Notes: generated by a model not told the origin, from the sequence alone. A stretch of DNA of 64,000 nt from Paracoccaceae bacterium (GCA_013214575.1 JABSSD010000054.1:1-64000); one strand, 5' to 3'. Numbered from the stretch's first letter, positions 1 through 8,675 are shown. Numbers and translations: made by a program.

Positions 1-97
1 CATCAAACCAGATCGACAGCGAACCACGCTGCTTCAGGGCTCGATTGTAGTCCGACCAGTTCTTAGTCTTGTAAGTCGTTGGTGTCCAGTTGCTCAT
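1..97 (-). CDS. IS5 family transposase, N-terminal fragment (cut by window edge)
   Basis: The first 32 codons read MSNWTPTTYKTKNWSDYN and continue with a segment ending in GSLSIWFD. This is the characteristic opening of IS5-family DDE transposases common in alphaproteobacteria. The rest, including all catalytic residues, lies left of the window, so completeness cannot be judged. The ATG at 97 fits this family start and sits about 65 bases inside the element terminus. Confidence 0.75.
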   Translation of the reverse strand, partial: MSNWTPTTYKTKNWSDYNRALKQRGSLSIWFD

Positions 98-162
98 CAC
101 CGCCAGCTATCACGCTGGATTCACAACATGAATCCCCTCATTCGATTTATGCAACAAAGCCT
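1..162 (-). mobile_element. IS5-type insertion sequence, terminal part
   Basis: This is the outer end of an insertion sequence that continues beyond the left window edge. On the minus strand it opens with GGCTTTGTTGCATAAATCG, the kind of terminus seen in IS5-group elements. It then runs into the start of a transposase gene at 97. The exact outer boundary (about 160-164) is inferred from where the low-GC host gene stops making sense; the second terminus and target duplication are outside the window. Confidence 0.7.
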
Positions 163-755
163 CCCGTAGATAGAGACGCAGTTACTTTCTCTACGCAGAA
201 ACTGGGAAGTATCGGCCTATCATGTCCATCACGCTGAAGCCAACTGGCCGTTACGGTCCGGTCCGTGGGGAATTTCGTTCCTAGTATATTTTGAAGCCAT
301 TCAAAAAAAGAACCGAAAGAAGCGTCCTTTTCCGCAATTACGCTATAGACTCGGTAGGAGTGGTTTATGACAAGGGGGGGGGCATTGCCATAATTACAAA
401 ATACATTGGTGACTTCCCCTGAAGGATTGACCGACACAATATCACCAGGAAATAATTCTTGTTGGTCCAGTCTGAGTTCGGGGGCAATGGACAATATCAG
501 AATTTCATCCGTAACCGCTATGAACTGAAGTATGATCCAGGTGGCAACTCCGATCCCAACGAGTTGAGAAAGACCAGTAAGTGTTTTCTTGAGGAAGTGC
601 GAATATAAAAATTTTAAGAAGGAGGTTGTAAGTCTTGTCGTGAACGCTGCAAATTGTAGCAAAATGCTGAATGGCGCCGGAAGCGGTTTTGACGTTCCTT
701 TTATTTTTTTGAATTTGGAAAATTTTTCTTCTTCACAATACTTACCTTCTATCAA
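147..755 (-). CDS. Hypothetical membrane-anchored protein, C-terminus cut by the IS insertion
   Basis: I do not recognise this family. The 202 codons are clearly lower in GC than the rest of the window. They encode a lysine-rich N-terminus, one strong membrane segment near residues 60-90 (around GIGVATWIILQFIAV) and a soluble C-terminal half. The last residues, GGFVA and the stop, are read from the terminus of the insertion sequence, so the original C-terminus is lost and the gene is probably inactivated. The start is uncertain: the longest frame opens with TTG and has no good ribosome site. The composition suggests horizontally acquired DNA. Confidence 0.45.
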   Translation of the reverse strand: MIEGKYCEEEKFSKFKKIKGTSKPLPAPFSILLQFAAFTTRLTTSFLKFLYSHFLKKTLTGLSQLVGIGVATWIILQFIAVTDEILILSIAPELRLDQQELFPGDIVSVNPSGEVTNVFCNYGNAPPLVINHSYRVYSVIAEKDASFGSFFEWLQNILGTKFPTDRTVTASWLQRDGHDRPILPSFCVEKVTASLSTGGFVA

Positions 756-990
756 TGGCGACGGTTGAAAGTAGCGGGGCGGTTTCTATATATGGAATCA
801 CTGTTGTGATGATTTATTCTGAGTTCGACGTGGTCTTGCGAGGCTGCCACAAAGGGCAGGCGGAAATTAAATTATAAATTACCGTATGCTAATTGTTCCC
901 AGAACAGCAAGGACAACGCATTTGCCTGCGTCAAGGCGCGATCTGGCTTCTACGCAGCATCAGACTTTTCGTCGACCCGCGCTTGAACCA

Positions 991-1013
991 AAGCCGCCGA
1001 AAACGAGCGGCTT
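991..1013 (-). terminator. Hairpin downstream of mtnP
   Basis: A 7-bp perfect stem, AAGCCGC paired with GCGGCTT, encloses a 9-base loop 19 bases past the mtnP stop. The sequence beyond it on the minus strand is only mildly T-rich (TGGTT), so intrinsic termination is plausible but not certain. Confidence 0.5.
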
Positions 1014-1031
1014 CATTAAAAATGGTGATGT

Positions 1032-1910
1032 TTAGCTCAACACCCGCCCAGCCACCGCATCCAGCTTTGCCAGCAGCGCCGGATCGCGTTTTTCCGGCGC
1101 CGTCATGATGGCATATTGCAGCGCGGTGTCACAGCCATGCGGGCAGGCGGCGCGCTCAGGTCCCAGCAGCGCAGGCAGGCGGCGCACCAGATCAGCCCCA
1201 TTGTTGGAGTTGCCCTGCAGGGTTGCAAGGATGGCGGTGATGTCAACGGCGCCATGATCGGGGTGCCAGCTGTCAAAATCGGTGACCATGGCAATCGAGG
1301 CATAACACAGCTCGGCCTCCCGGGCCAGTTTGGCCTCGGGCATATTGGTCATGCCAATGACGTCAGCGCCCCAGTGCTCGCGGTACAGTTTTGATTCGGC
1401 CACGGTGGAGAACTGCGGCCCCTCCATCGCCAGATAGGTGCCGCCCCGATGCACGGTGATGCCGGCGGCGCGGGCGGCGGTCTCGCAGGCGTCGCCGAGC
1501 CGTGGGCAGGTGGGGTGGGCCAGGCTGACATGGGCGACACAGCCCGATCCAAAAAAGCTCTTGTGCCGCGCGAACGTGCGATCAATGAATTGATCGACAA
1601 TAACAAAATCACCCGGTGCCATGGACTCGCGGAACGATCCACAGGCCGAGACCGAAATCACATCCGTGGCGCCAAGCCGCTTTAGCGCGTCGATATTGGC
1701 GCGGTAGGGCACATCCGAGGGCGCATGCACATGGCCGCGGCCGTGACGGGGCAGAAAACACATTTTCACCCCGTCCAGTTCCCCGGTCAGGATCTGGTCC
1801 GACGGCGCGCCCCAGGGGGTGTCTACGGTAACCCACCGGGCGTCCTGCAACCCGTCAATCTCATACAGGCCCGAGCCGCCGATCACGGCAATCATGGTGG
1901 GTTTGGTCAT
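1032..1910 (-). CDS. mtnP: S-methyl-5'-thioadenosine phosphorylase
   Basis: This enzyme cleaves methylthioadenosine with phosphate to adenine and methylthioribose 1-phosphate in the methionine salvage pathway. The 292-residue product has the family N-terminus MIAVIGGSGLYEIDGL, the phosphate-binding PRHGRGHVHAPSDVPYRAN stretch, the SACGSFRE motif and the purine-binding segment EGPQFSTVAES followed by GMTNMPEAKLAREAELCYA. All are typical of the MTAP branch of nucleoside phosphorylases. I chose the ATG at 1910 because AGGAAGCAG lies just upstream; an in-frame ATG at 1928 would add six residues. It is a single-gene unit, followed by a hairpin. Confidence 0.95.
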   Translation of the reverse strand: MTKPTMIAVIGGSGLYEIDGLQDARWVTVDTPWGAPSDQILTGELDGVKMCFLPRHGRGHVHAPSDVPYRANIDALKRLGATDVISVSACGSFRESMAPGDFVIVDQFIDRTFARHKSFFGSGCVAHVSLAHPTCPRLGDACETAARAAGITVHRGGTYLAMEGPQFSTVAESKLYREHWGADVIGMTNMPEAKLAREAELCYASIAMVTDFDSWHPDHGAVDITAILATLQGNSNNGADLVRRLPALLGPERAACPHGCDTALQYAIMTAPEKRDPALLAKLDAVAGRVLS

Positions 1911-2049
1911 GGTCTGCTTCCTGCTCATTAATTTCCACCTGTTGTTGTGCCGCGCGGGCTGACTGTTGGCAAGCAACGGCTGAATTGCGCGGGCAGCAAA
2001 CCGCGCCGGTTGGGGTCCCATGTTCATCTGGCTATAAATACCCCGGGGT

Positions 2050-2066
2050 TTGGGGCAGAGCCCCAA
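2050..2066. repeat. Short perfect hairpin in the mtnP-sulP gap
   Basis: TTGGGGC, three bases, GCCCCAA forms a perfect 7-bp hairpin in the 296-base gap between the divergent genes mtnP and sulP. It looks like a small dispersed intergenic palindrome rather than a terminator, since no gene reads into it. The gap also ends in a CCCAAATACCCCCGCC-type tract resembling the motifs at 15880 and 26988. Confidence 0.3.
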
Positions 2067-2206
2067 TCTGTGTCACCAGCCAGCCCAAATACCCCCGCCA
2101 AAACCACCGCCGTCCGGCGTCGCGTCGCAGCGCAGCCTTGTATCATAGGCGAATTTTCGCTAGGGGCGGGCAGCGAACATATATTCCCCAAGACACAGGT
2201 AACCCG

Positions 2207-3853
2207 ATGAAACGCGCCGCGCTGGCCTTATTGGCCAATCACATGTCCCCGCCCAATCTCTCTATCATGCAAGACGAGGGCTGGTCAGTGGCCCGGGTGC
2301 GGACCGAATTGCTATCGGGTCTGACCGTCGCACTGGCGCTGGTGCCCGAAGCGGTGGCCTTTGCCTTTGTCGCCGGAGTGCACCCTCTGGTGGGGCTTTA
2401 TGCGGCCTTTATGGTTGGACTTATCACCGCCGTGTTCGGCGGCCGTCCGGGGATGATCTCCGGTGCAACCGGCGCCCTGGCTGTTGTGATGGTGGCCCTG
2501 GTGGCGGAGCACGGGGTAGAATATCTGTTTGCCACAGTGGTGCTGATGGGGGCCATGCAGATCATCGCCGGCATTATGCACTGGGGTAAATTTATCCGCC
2601 TGGTGCCGCATCCGGTGATGCTGGGCTTTGTCAACGGGCTGGCGATTGTGATTTTCCTGGCCCAGATGACCCAATTCAAAGTGCCGGGAACCGAGGGCAG
2701 CGAGTGGCTGACCGGGGTGCCCATGTTTATGATGCTGGGGCTGGTCGGGCTGACCATGCTGATCATCTGGGGGACTCCTAAGATCACCGCGGTGATCCCG
2801 GCGCCGCTGGCCGGGATTGGCATTGTGGCGGCGATCGTCATTGTCTTTGGACTGGATGTGCCTCGGGTCGGAGATCTGGCCTCGATCCAGGGCGGTTTGC
2901 CAACCTTCCACAATCCCTTTGGCGAAGGGGTGGGGATCTATGGCACCGCGCTGGCGCCGTTCACCTGGGAGACCTTCCTGATTATTCTGCCCTACTCGGG
3001 TATTCTGGCGGCGATTGGCCTGATCGAAAGCCTGCTGACGCTGAACCTGGTGGGTGAAATCACCGGCAAGCGGGGCGGCGGCGCCAGTCAGGAATGTATC
3101 GCGCAGGGGGCCTCGAATGTGGTGACCGGCTTCTTTGGTGGCATGGGTGGCTGTGCGATGATCGGCCAGTCGATGATCAACGTCAAATCCGGTGGCCGCA
3201 CCCGCATCGCCGGCATTGCGGCTGCTCTGTTCCTGCTGCTGTTCATTGTTGCGGCCTCGGGGCTGATCGAACAGATCCCGCTGGCGGCGCTGGTGGGGGT
3301 GATGTTCATGGTGGTGATCGGCACCTTTGCCTGGAATTCGATGAAAATCATGACCAAGGTGCCGCTGATGGACGCCTTTGTCATCGTGCTGGTCACCGTG
3401 GTGACGGTGATGGAAGATCTCGCCATCGCGGTGGTGGTCGGGGTGATTGTCTCGGCACTGGCCTATGCCTGGAACAACGCGCGGCGCATTCACGCGGTGA
3501 TCCGCGACTCGGAAAGTGACAAGGGCGCGCGGGTCTATGAAATCGAAGGTCCGCTGTTCTTTGGCTCCACCGAGGGGTTTACCGAATTGTTCGACGTAGA
3601 AGCCGATCCGGAGCGGGTGATCGTTGATTTTGTCCGCAGCCGGGTGGTTGACCAGTCGGCCCTGCAGGCGATTGAAGCGCTGGCCGGACGCTACGAGGAT
3701 GCCGGCAAGACGCTGACCCTGCGCCACCTGAGCCGGGACTGTCACCAGCTGCTGTCCAAGGCCGGCCATCTGATGGTCGACAGTGATGATGACCCCGATT
3801 ATGAAATCGCGGCGGATTATTCGGTTAAGACGGGCATTCTGGGCGGCCATTGA
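2207..3853 (+). CDS. SulP family anion transporter with STAS domain
   Basis: This is an inner-membrane SulP/SLC26-type transporter of 548 residues. It opens with the family signature around ELLSGLTVALALVPEAVAFAF (about residues 30-50), followed by roughly ten to twelve hydrophobic segments. A cytoplasmic C-terminal STAS region (about 445-535) contains EGPLFFGSTEGF and VIVDFVRSRVVDQSAL. Family members import sulfate, bicarbonate or other anions; the substrate cannot be read from sequence and no carbonic anhydrase or sulfate gene is adjacent. The ATG at 2207 has a weak ribosome site (CAGGTAAC); ATGs at 2243 and 2267 have none. A strong hairpin terminator follows. Confidence 0.9.
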   Translation: MKRAALALLANHMSPPNLSIMQDEGWSVARVRTELLSGLTVALALVPEAVAFAFVAGVHPLVGLYAAFMVGLITAVFGGRPGMISGATGALAVVMVALVAEHGVEYLFATVVLMGAMQIIAGIMHWGKFIRLVPHPVMLGFVNGLAIVIFLAQMTQFKVPGTEGSEWLTGVPMFMMLGLVGLTMLIIWGTPKITAVIPAPLAGIGIVAAIVIVFGLDVPRVGDLASIQGGLPTFHNPFGEGVGIYGTALAPFTWETFLIILPYSGILAAIGLIESLLTLNLVGEITGKRGGGASQECIAQGASNVVTGFFGGMGGCAMIGQSMINVKSGGRTRIAGIAAALFLLLFIVAASGLIEQIPLAALVGVMFMVVIGTFAWNSMKIMTKVPLMDAFVIVLVTVVTVMEDLAIAVVVGVIVSALAYAWNNARRIHAVIRDSESDKGARVYEIEGPLFFGSTEGFTELFDVEADPERVIVDFVRSRVVDQSALQAIEALAGRYEDAGKTLTLRHLSRDCHQLLSKAGHLMVDSDDDPDYEIAADYSVKTGILGGH

Positions 3854-3913
3854 GCCCTGAAAAAACGGAGTGCGCCCGCGGGCGCACACAGGTTTGTTGA
3901 TTGGACTATGTGG

Positions 3914-3947
3914 AAGGGCCAGTCTGTTTGTTCAGACTGGCCCTTTT
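3914..3947. terminator. Bidirectional intrinsic terminator
   Basis: A 13-bp perfect stem (AAGGGCCAGTCTG with CAGACTGGCCCTT) encloses a six-base loop and is followed by TT on the plus strand and CC on the minus strand. It separates the convergent SulP gene and the acetyltransferase gene and can serve both. Confidence 0.85.
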
Positions 3948-3957
3948 GCAGTATGGC

Positions 3958-4593
3958 TTAAAGAGCGTCGATGTCGCCGCTGAGCAATGCCGAACTGGCA
4001 GCAGCGACTTGTTCAGCTGGCCAGTGCCACCATTGCAGCTGTTGCAGCTTGTCGATCTGGGCCTGCGCAAATCGGTATCGCGCGACTGAACCGGGATTGC
4101 CGGTCACCACGCCGTAGGGCGGGATGGTTCCGCGAACCACCGCTCCGGCACCGATAATAGCACCGTTTCCGATCTGGGCGCCGGGCAGGATCAGCGCGCT
4201 ATAGCCGATCCAGACATCATGACCGATCACCGTGTCGCGGGTATCCGGCTGAAAGCCGATCCTCTTCGCGGGATCGAACGCCGGAAAGGGGAAGCAGGTC
4301 AGCCCATCCATGGCGTGGTTGGCGCTGGAGGTGATAAAGCGCACACCATGAGCAATCTGACAATACCGACCGATCTGCAGAGTCTCCTGCGACATGGGAA
4401 ACAGATAGGGCGTCAGGCGGTTGGCCCAGCCTTCGACCGGCGGCGGATCAAAATCCGAGGCATAGGTGAAATCCCCAACCTTGAACTTCGGATGATCAAT
4501 GACATTGCGCAGAAAAACAGAGCCAAGGTGGGGTTGGCCATCAGGCAAGACAATGGGATGGACGCTGCTCGCGTCGAGTAGGGAATAAGGCAT
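3958..4593 (-). CDS. CatB/Vat-type hexapeptide-repeat O-acetyltransferase
   Basis: The 211-residue protein is a left-handed beta-helix acetyltransferase of the xenobiotic (CatB/VatD) group. Evidence is the hexapeptide repeats in LQIGRYCQIAHGVRFITSSA and in VIGHDVWIGYSALILPGA-IGNGAIIGAGAVV. The NHAMDG segment carries the likely catalytic histidine, and GVVTGNPGSVARYRF closes the helix. Chloramphenicol or streptogramin acetylation is known for relatives, but many chromosomal members act on sugars or unknown acceptors, so resistance should not be assumed. It is monocistronic and convergent with the SulP gene. Confidence 0.85.
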   Translation of the reverse strand: MPYSLLDASSVHPIVLPDGQPHLGSVFLRNVIDHPKFKVGDFTYASDFDPPPVEGWANRLTPYLFPMSQETLQIGRYCQIAHGVRFITSSANHAMDGLTCFPFPAFDPAKRIGFQPDTRDTVIGHDVWIGYSALILPGAQIGNGAIIGAGAVVRGTIPPYGVVTGNPGSVARYRFAQAQIDKLQQLQWWHWPAEQVAAASSALLSGDIDAL

Positions 4594-4830
4594 GCGGCCT
4601 CCTGTACTGGAAAATGTGGTAGTTTTCGTGGGTTACAGGTGCTGGTCCATCATGCCCTCCATGGTTGAGGTTAGATTACCCAATTTCTGTGTGGGGGCAA
4701 GCCGTGCCGGGGGATCCCTTTGACGTGTATAAGCTTGGCACGCTGTGCCTGCCGTTGGCTTTACCCGTGCGGGGAAAGCTGAAACGGTTTGTCGGATGTA
4801 TCCGGCATGTTTTTATTGAGGAGACAACCG

Positions 4831-5223
4831 ATGGATCAGTTCACTGGTGGCTGCATGTGCGGCGATATTCGATTTGCTGCGTCGGGGCATCCACTCCGGG
4901 TTGGCATTTGCCATTGTCTGGATTGTCGCAAGCATCATGGCGCGCTGTTTTACGCGGCTGCGGTGTTTCCGCAGGACGCGGTTTCAGTCGAAGGCGAGAC
5001 TCGGGACTATGCCGGAAGACATTTTTGCCCACGATGTGGGTCGTCCGTTTTTGCGCGCAGTGGCGACGAGGTTGAAGTGCACTTGGGGGCTCTGGATGCG
5101 GCGGACCAACTTGTGCCAACTTATGAAGGCTGGACCGAGCATCGTGAATCCTGGTTGCCGCCATTTCCGGAAACCAGACTGTACCAGCGCGATCGCGAAG
5201 CCACTGGCCGGTCTGATGAATAG
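4831..5223 (+). CDS. GFA (CENP-V/Mss4-like) family zinc protein
   Basis: The 130-residue product belongs to the family named after glutathione-dependent formaldehyde-activating enzyme. The zinc ligands are visible: C8 and C10 (GGCMCGDIRF), C27/C29/C32 (CHCLDCRK) and C66/C69 (FCPRCGSS). The role of most bacterial members is unknown, and formaldehyde detoxification is not supported by any neighbour here. The start at 4831 is preceded by GAGGAG at ideal spacing; a frame opening at 4789 lacks this. It stands alone between divergent and convergent neighbours. Confidence 0.88.
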   Translation: MDQFTGGCMCGDIRFAASGHPLRVGICHCLDCRKHHGALFYAAAVFPQDAVSVEGETRDYAGRHFCPRCGSSVFARSGDEVEVHLGALDAADQLVPTYEGWTEHRESWLPPFPETRLYQRDREATGRSDE

Positions 5224-5308
5224 ATAATTAGGAATATGGAGGAGCAGAGGCTGGAACCCGTTTGTTGGCAGCCTGCCCTTTTAGTCTGGGACGGGCTGCT
5301 GGACTGCT

Positions 5309-5920
5309 TCACGATTTCTCGTCTGGCCGGGTCAGGCTGAACACCTCACGCACCGCTGCATAGTCGCGGTACCCCATGCGGGCCAGGGGCACATAGCGGC
5401 TGACGTCAAAGAGGCCGTCCACCAGACAATCATCGCGCATATGCACGCCGACCACCTCGCCAAACACCACCCGGTTGGCCTCGCCGGGCAGGGTGACAAT
5501 CTGGGTCAGCCTGCATTCCAGTGCGGCGGGGGCGGCGGCGACGCGGGCGCAGGGGATCGTGCTGCACTCTTGTGTTGGCAGACCCGCATGGGCGAACTCG
5601 TCCTCTTCGCGGGGGAGGGCGGCTGAGGAGGCGTTCATCGCGTCGCGCATCGCATGCTCGACGATATTGACGCAGAACACGCCGGTCTCCAGGATATTGG
5701 CAACGCTGTCCTTAGTGCCCTCCTGATCGGGCTTGGCGCTGGTCGAGGCGAACATCACCTGTGGCGGCTCATAGGCCACCGCGTTGAAGAACGAATAGGG
5801 GGCCAGATTGTTGATGCCATCGGCCGAGCGGGATGAGATCCAGCCGATGGGGCGCGGGGTGACGATGGCGTTGAACGGGTTGTGTGGCAACCCGTGACCG
5901 TCCTCGGGGCGATAGAACAT
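5309..5920 (-). CDS. Flavin reductase-like (FMN-binding split-barrel) protein
   Basis: This 203-residue protein has the flavin reductase-like fold. It contains NAIVTPRPIGWISSRS near residue 20, NLAPYSFFNAVAYEPPQVMF near 40, an ILETGVFCVNI segment near 80 and the GEVVGVHMRDDCLVDG region near 160. Such proteins bind FMN and usually reduce it with NAD(P)H or act as small oxidoreductases; no partner monooxygenase is adjacent. The ATG at 5920 is preceded by TTGGAGAC, so it is preferred over the upstream in-frame start at 5944. Confidence 0.88.
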   Translation of the reverse strand: MFYRPEDGHGLPHNPFNAIVTPRPIGWISSRSADGINNLAPYSFFNAVAYEPPQVMFASTSAKPDQEGTKDSVANILETGVFCVNIVEHAMRDAMNASSAALPREEDEFAHAGLPTQECSTIPCARVAAAPAALECRLTQIVTLPGEANRVVFGEVVGVHMRDDCLVDGLFDVSRYVPLARMGYRDYAAVREVFSLTRPDEKS

Positions 5921-6004
5921 GTGTGTCTCCAAGTGTTTGCCCAAGGCTTAGACCCGTGTTAGGGCGAATGCCAGTCTGAGTTGAGATGCGGGAGGCCATG
6001 TGCG

Positions 6005-6493
6005 GTGATCGAGCTGATAGCGGAACAGCCGCAGGACCGCTGGGAGGTCGAGGCGTTGTATGATCTGTGCTTTGCGCCCGGTCGCGAGGCGCTGTCGTCG
6101 TACCGGTTGCGGGACGATATCCCCCCGGTGCTGGGGCTTAGCCAGGTGGCCCGCGATGAGCTGGGAATTCTGGCCGGCGCAATCCGCTTCTGGCCGGTGC
6201 ATATCGGTGACGTTGATGCTCTGCTGTTGGGGCCGGTTGCGGTGCATCCAACCCACCAGGGCGAGGGGCTGGGCGGCTCGCTGATCCGCGATTCTCTGGC
6301 CAAGGCAGATAGCAGTGGCTGGGCACGGGTGCTGCTGGTGGGCGATGCTCCCTATTACCGGCGGTTCGGCTTTGAGCGCCTTGCCGGGGTTGAAATGCCA
6401 CCGCCCACAAACCCAGCCCGGGTGCTGGGTTTTGCCTTGCAGCCGGGGGCCTGGGATGGTGTTTCTGGTATGGTGCGGCGCTGGCAGGGTTGA
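6005..6493 (+). CDS. GNAT family N-acetyltransferase
   Basis: The 162-residue protein is a single-domain GNAT acetyltransferase. The acetyl-CoA-binding motif A is LLGPVAVHPTHQGEGLGGSL (about residues 73-93), where Q/RxxGxG/A is seen as QGEGLG. It is followed by LLVGDAPYYRRFGFERL, typical of the YhbS-like subgroup. The acceptor is unknown. The GTG at 6005 follows GGGAGG at workable distance; other in-frame starts are weaker. It may be co-transcribed with the EcsC gene 46 bases downstream. Confidence 0.85.
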   Translation: MIELIAEQPQDRWEVEALYDLCFAPGREALSSYRLRDDIPPVLGLSQVARDELGILAGAIRFWPVHIGDVDALLLGPVAVHPTHQGEGLGGSLIRDSLAKADSSGWARVLLVGDAPYYRRFGFERLAGVEMPPPTNPARVLGFALQPGAWDGVSGMVRRWQG

Positions 6494-6539
6494 AATTTGC
6501 GCGCCCCCGGCCAATGTTTGACGGATAGAGGAGGCTGAT

Positions 6540-7316
6540 TTGAGTGAAATTCTAACCCCTGCACGCGCCTTTACCCGGCAGGAAACCGAGGCCGAACTGG
6601 ATATCTTGGCCGAGCGCTATCGCACTGCGGCCGGGGTCGGTGTGCAGCTGTTGAACCTGGTGGGAGGTCAGGCCGAAAACCTGTTGGACCGTCTGCCGGA
6701 AGCGGTGCGGGCCGGGTTGGGCCGCGCCACCGAACAGGCGCTGAGGTTGGCGATGGGGGCGGCTCGGCGCTCGCGCCGGCTGGTGCCGGACCAGACAGCG
6801 GCAGTGAACCGGATGATGAGCGCCGCAATGGGGGCGGCAGGTGGCATGGCTGGCCTGCCGGGGGCGCTGGTGGAGCTGCCCGGCACAACCGCATTCCTGT
6901 TGCGCATCATTCAGGGTGTCGCCGCCGAGAATGGCTTTGATCCTGAAGCCGAGAGTGTCACTTTTGACTGTATCCGGGTGTTTGCCGCCGCTGGCCCGCT
7001 GGCGCATGATGATGGCGCTGATCTGGGTTTCCTGACCCTGCGGCTCAGCCTGTCGGGTGGCGCCCTGCAGAAACTGATCGCGCAGGTTGCGCCCAAGCTG
7101 GGCGTGGTCATGGGGCAGAAACTGGCGGCGCAGGCGGTGCCGGTGCTGGGGGCGGTGGCTGGCGCCACTACCAATTACGTTTTTTCCGGCTACTACCAGA
7201 AAATGGCCCAGGTTCATTTTGGCCTGCGGCGGCTGGCGATTGATGCCGATGTTCCGCATCAGGATCTGGTGCAGGCCTTGCAGTTGCGATTGCAGCCAGC
7301 GGTTTCCAAGGGCTGA
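6540..7316 (+). CDS. EcsC family protein
   Basis: The 258-residue product matches the EcsC family, whose Bacillus namesake lies beside an ABC transporter gene but whose biochemical role is unknown. Visible hallmarks are the helical core with MMSAAMGAAGGMAGLPGALVE (residues 95-115), LPGTTAFLLRIIQGVAAENGFDPE, and the glycine/alanine-rich C-terminal segment ending in FSGYYQKMAQVHFGLRRLA. It probably associates with the membrane. The TTG at 6540 has an excellent ribosome site, AGAGGAGG, which decides the start. Confidence 0.85.
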   Translation: MSEILTPARAFTRQETEAELDILAERYRTAAGVGVQLLNLVGGQAENLLDRLPEAVRAGLGRATEQALRLAMGAARRSRRLVPDQTAAVNRMMSAAMGAAGGMAGLPGALVELPGTTAFLLRIIQGVAAENGFDPEAESVTFDCIRVFAAAGPLAHDDGADLGFLTLRLSLSGGALQKLIAQVAPKLGVVMGQKLAAQAVPVLGAVAGATTNYVFSGYYQKMAQVHFGLRRLAIDADVPHQDLVQALQLRLQPAVSKG

Positions 7317-7436
7317 CCCGGAATGGGCAGGTATTTTGCAACAGTTTTTCCCGGCAGCCTTGTGTCAATTGGCGCAATGCGCTTGATATTGTTCTGGTCT
7401 GGGCTTTAATCAAGCTCCGCAACGCGAGAACAGTAC

Positions 7437-7973
7437 ATGATACAATATTCCCTGAAATGTGAGGCTGGACATACCTTCGACAGCTGGTTTCAATCGGCTG
7501 CGGGTTTTGACAAGCTGGCGGCCAATGGTTTGATATCCTGCGCGGTCTGCGGCAGCGGATCGGTTGAAAAGGCCATCATGGCTCCACGGGTTCGGCCCGG
7601 GCGCAACGCCGTTTCGGGGCGCGGTGAACCAGATGTGGCTGCCGCGAAGGGCTCTGATGGGGATCGTTCAGCCCAGGCGGGCGCTAAGGGGCCGGGCTCT
7701 GGCCTGGCGGTGGGCAACCCGTCGGCGGCGGGGGCTCTGAGCAGGCCCGCCAATGAGGCGGAGCGGGCGATTGCCGAATTGCGCCGCAAGGTCGAAGATA
7801 ATTCGGACTATGTGGGCAAGGATTTTGTGACCCAGGCGCGGGCCATGCATGACGGCGATGCGCCTGGCCGGGCGATCTACGGCGAAGCCAAGCTGGACGA
7901 GGCCAAGGCGCTGATCGAAGAGGGGATTCCAGTGATGCCGCTGCCGTTCCGACCGCATCGCAAGACCAACTGA
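7437..7973 (+). CDS. DUF1178 family protein
   Basis: This 178-residue protein belongs to DUF1178, a family widespread in alphaproteobacteria without known function. Its N-terminus MIQYSLKCEAGHTFDSWFQS and the CAVCGSGSVEKAIMAP segment form a small zinc-ribbon-like unit (C8 with the CxxC pair). After a low-complexity linker (about residues 60-105) comes the conserved C-terminus NSDYVGKDFVTQARAMHDGD and AIYGEAKLDEAKALIEEGI. It sits 28 bases before the SDR gene, likely in the same transcript. Confidence 0.9.
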   Translation: MIQYSLKCEAGHTFDSWFQSAAGFDKLAANGLISCAVCGSGSVEKAIMAPRVRPGRNAVSGRGEPDVAAAKGSDGDRSAQAGAKGPGSGLAVGNPSAAGALSRPANEAERAIAELRRKVEDNSDYVGKDFVTQARAMHDGDAPGRAIYGEAKLDEAKALIEEGIPVMPLPFRPHRKTN

Positions 7974-8001
7974 CAAACGGAGCCAACAGGGAGAGTGTTA
8001 A

Positions 8002-8643
8002 ATGCATGTTGTGGTGACAGGATCCAGTCGTGGCATCGGCCGCGAAATTGTGACCCGCTTGCGGGCGGCAGGTCATGCGGTGACTGGCACCGCGCGAGAT
8101 CATTCCGCCGACGCGCGGCTAGAGGTCTCGGATCCGGGTCAGCAAGCGCGGCTGGCGGCGCAGTTAAAGGGCCAGCCGGTGGATCTGCTGGTCTGCAATG
8201 CCGGGGTCTATCTTGATAAGAATATGGCGCTGGAGGACTACAGCGCCGAGATCTGGGCCAGCTCATTGGCCACCAATGTCACCGGGGTGTTTCTGACGGT
8301 GCAGGCGCTGTTGCCTAACCTGCGGCTGGCAACCGAGCCCAAGATCGCCATTATCTCGTCGCAGATGGCCAGTCATGCGCTGGCACCGGGCGGCGCTTAT
8401 GCTTATCGCGCCTCCAAGGCTGCGGCGCTGAGCATCGGCCGCAATCTGGCGGTTGATCTGCAACCCGAAGGCATTGCCGTGGGGATCTATCACCCCGGTT
8501 GGGTGCGCACGGATATGGGCGGTGATCAGGGCGAGATTTCGGTGCAGGACTCAGCCGAGGGGCTGCTGAATGAGTTTGATGTTCTGAACGTCGCGACCTC
8601 GGGCTGCTTTCATAGCTGGGATGGCCGTATCCAGGCGTTTTGA
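8002..8643 (+). CDS. Short-chain dehydrogenase/reductase
   Basis: The 213-residue protein is a classical-type SDR oxidoreductase. It shows the cofactor motif TGSSRGIG (residues 6-13), the NAG motif in LLVCNAGVYLD, the catalytic serine in IISSQMASHALAPGG and the YRASK form of the YxxxK active site. It is on the short side for an SDR (usually about 250) and resembles the C-factor/carbonyl-reductase subgroup. The substrate is unknown. A ribosome site (GGGAGAG) precedes the ATG. Confidence 0.88.
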   Translation: MHVVVTGSSRGIGREIVTRLRAAGHAVTGTARDHSADARLEVSDPGQQARLAAQLKGQPVDLLVCNAGVYLDKNMALEDYSAEIWASSLATNVTGVFLTVQALLPNLRLATEPKIAIISSQMASHALAPGGAYAYRASKAAALSIGRNLAVDLQPEGIAVGIYHPGWVRTDMGGDQGEISVQDSAEGLLNEFDVLNVATSGCFHSWDGRIQAF

Positions 8644-8651
8644 CCGCGGCT

Positions 8652-8675
8652 GGTGCGTGCAAGCACGCACCCTAC
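8652..8675. repeat. Dispersed palindromic element, copy 1
   Basis: GGTGCGTGCAAGCACGCACC followed by CTAC is a near-perfect palindrome just after the SDR stop. A near-identical copy in inverse orientation lies at 15937-15960. The hairpin may terminate the SDR transcript, but its repetition suggests a small REP-like family. Confidence 0.6.

Noticed and set aside
2312-3889. Long open frame on the minus strand opposite the SulP gene
   Set aside because: The product is a His/Gln/Arg-rich low-complexity shadow caused by GC3 bias; the plus strand encodes clear SulP motifs.
3958-4593. Antibiotic-resistance acetyltransferase
   Set aside because: The CatB-like fold alone does not show drug acetylation; there is no resistance or mobile context.
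4831-5223. Formaldehyde detoxification enzyme
   Set aside because: The GFA family name suggests this, but no glutathione-dependent formaldehyde dehydrogenase is nearby and most family members have unknown roles.
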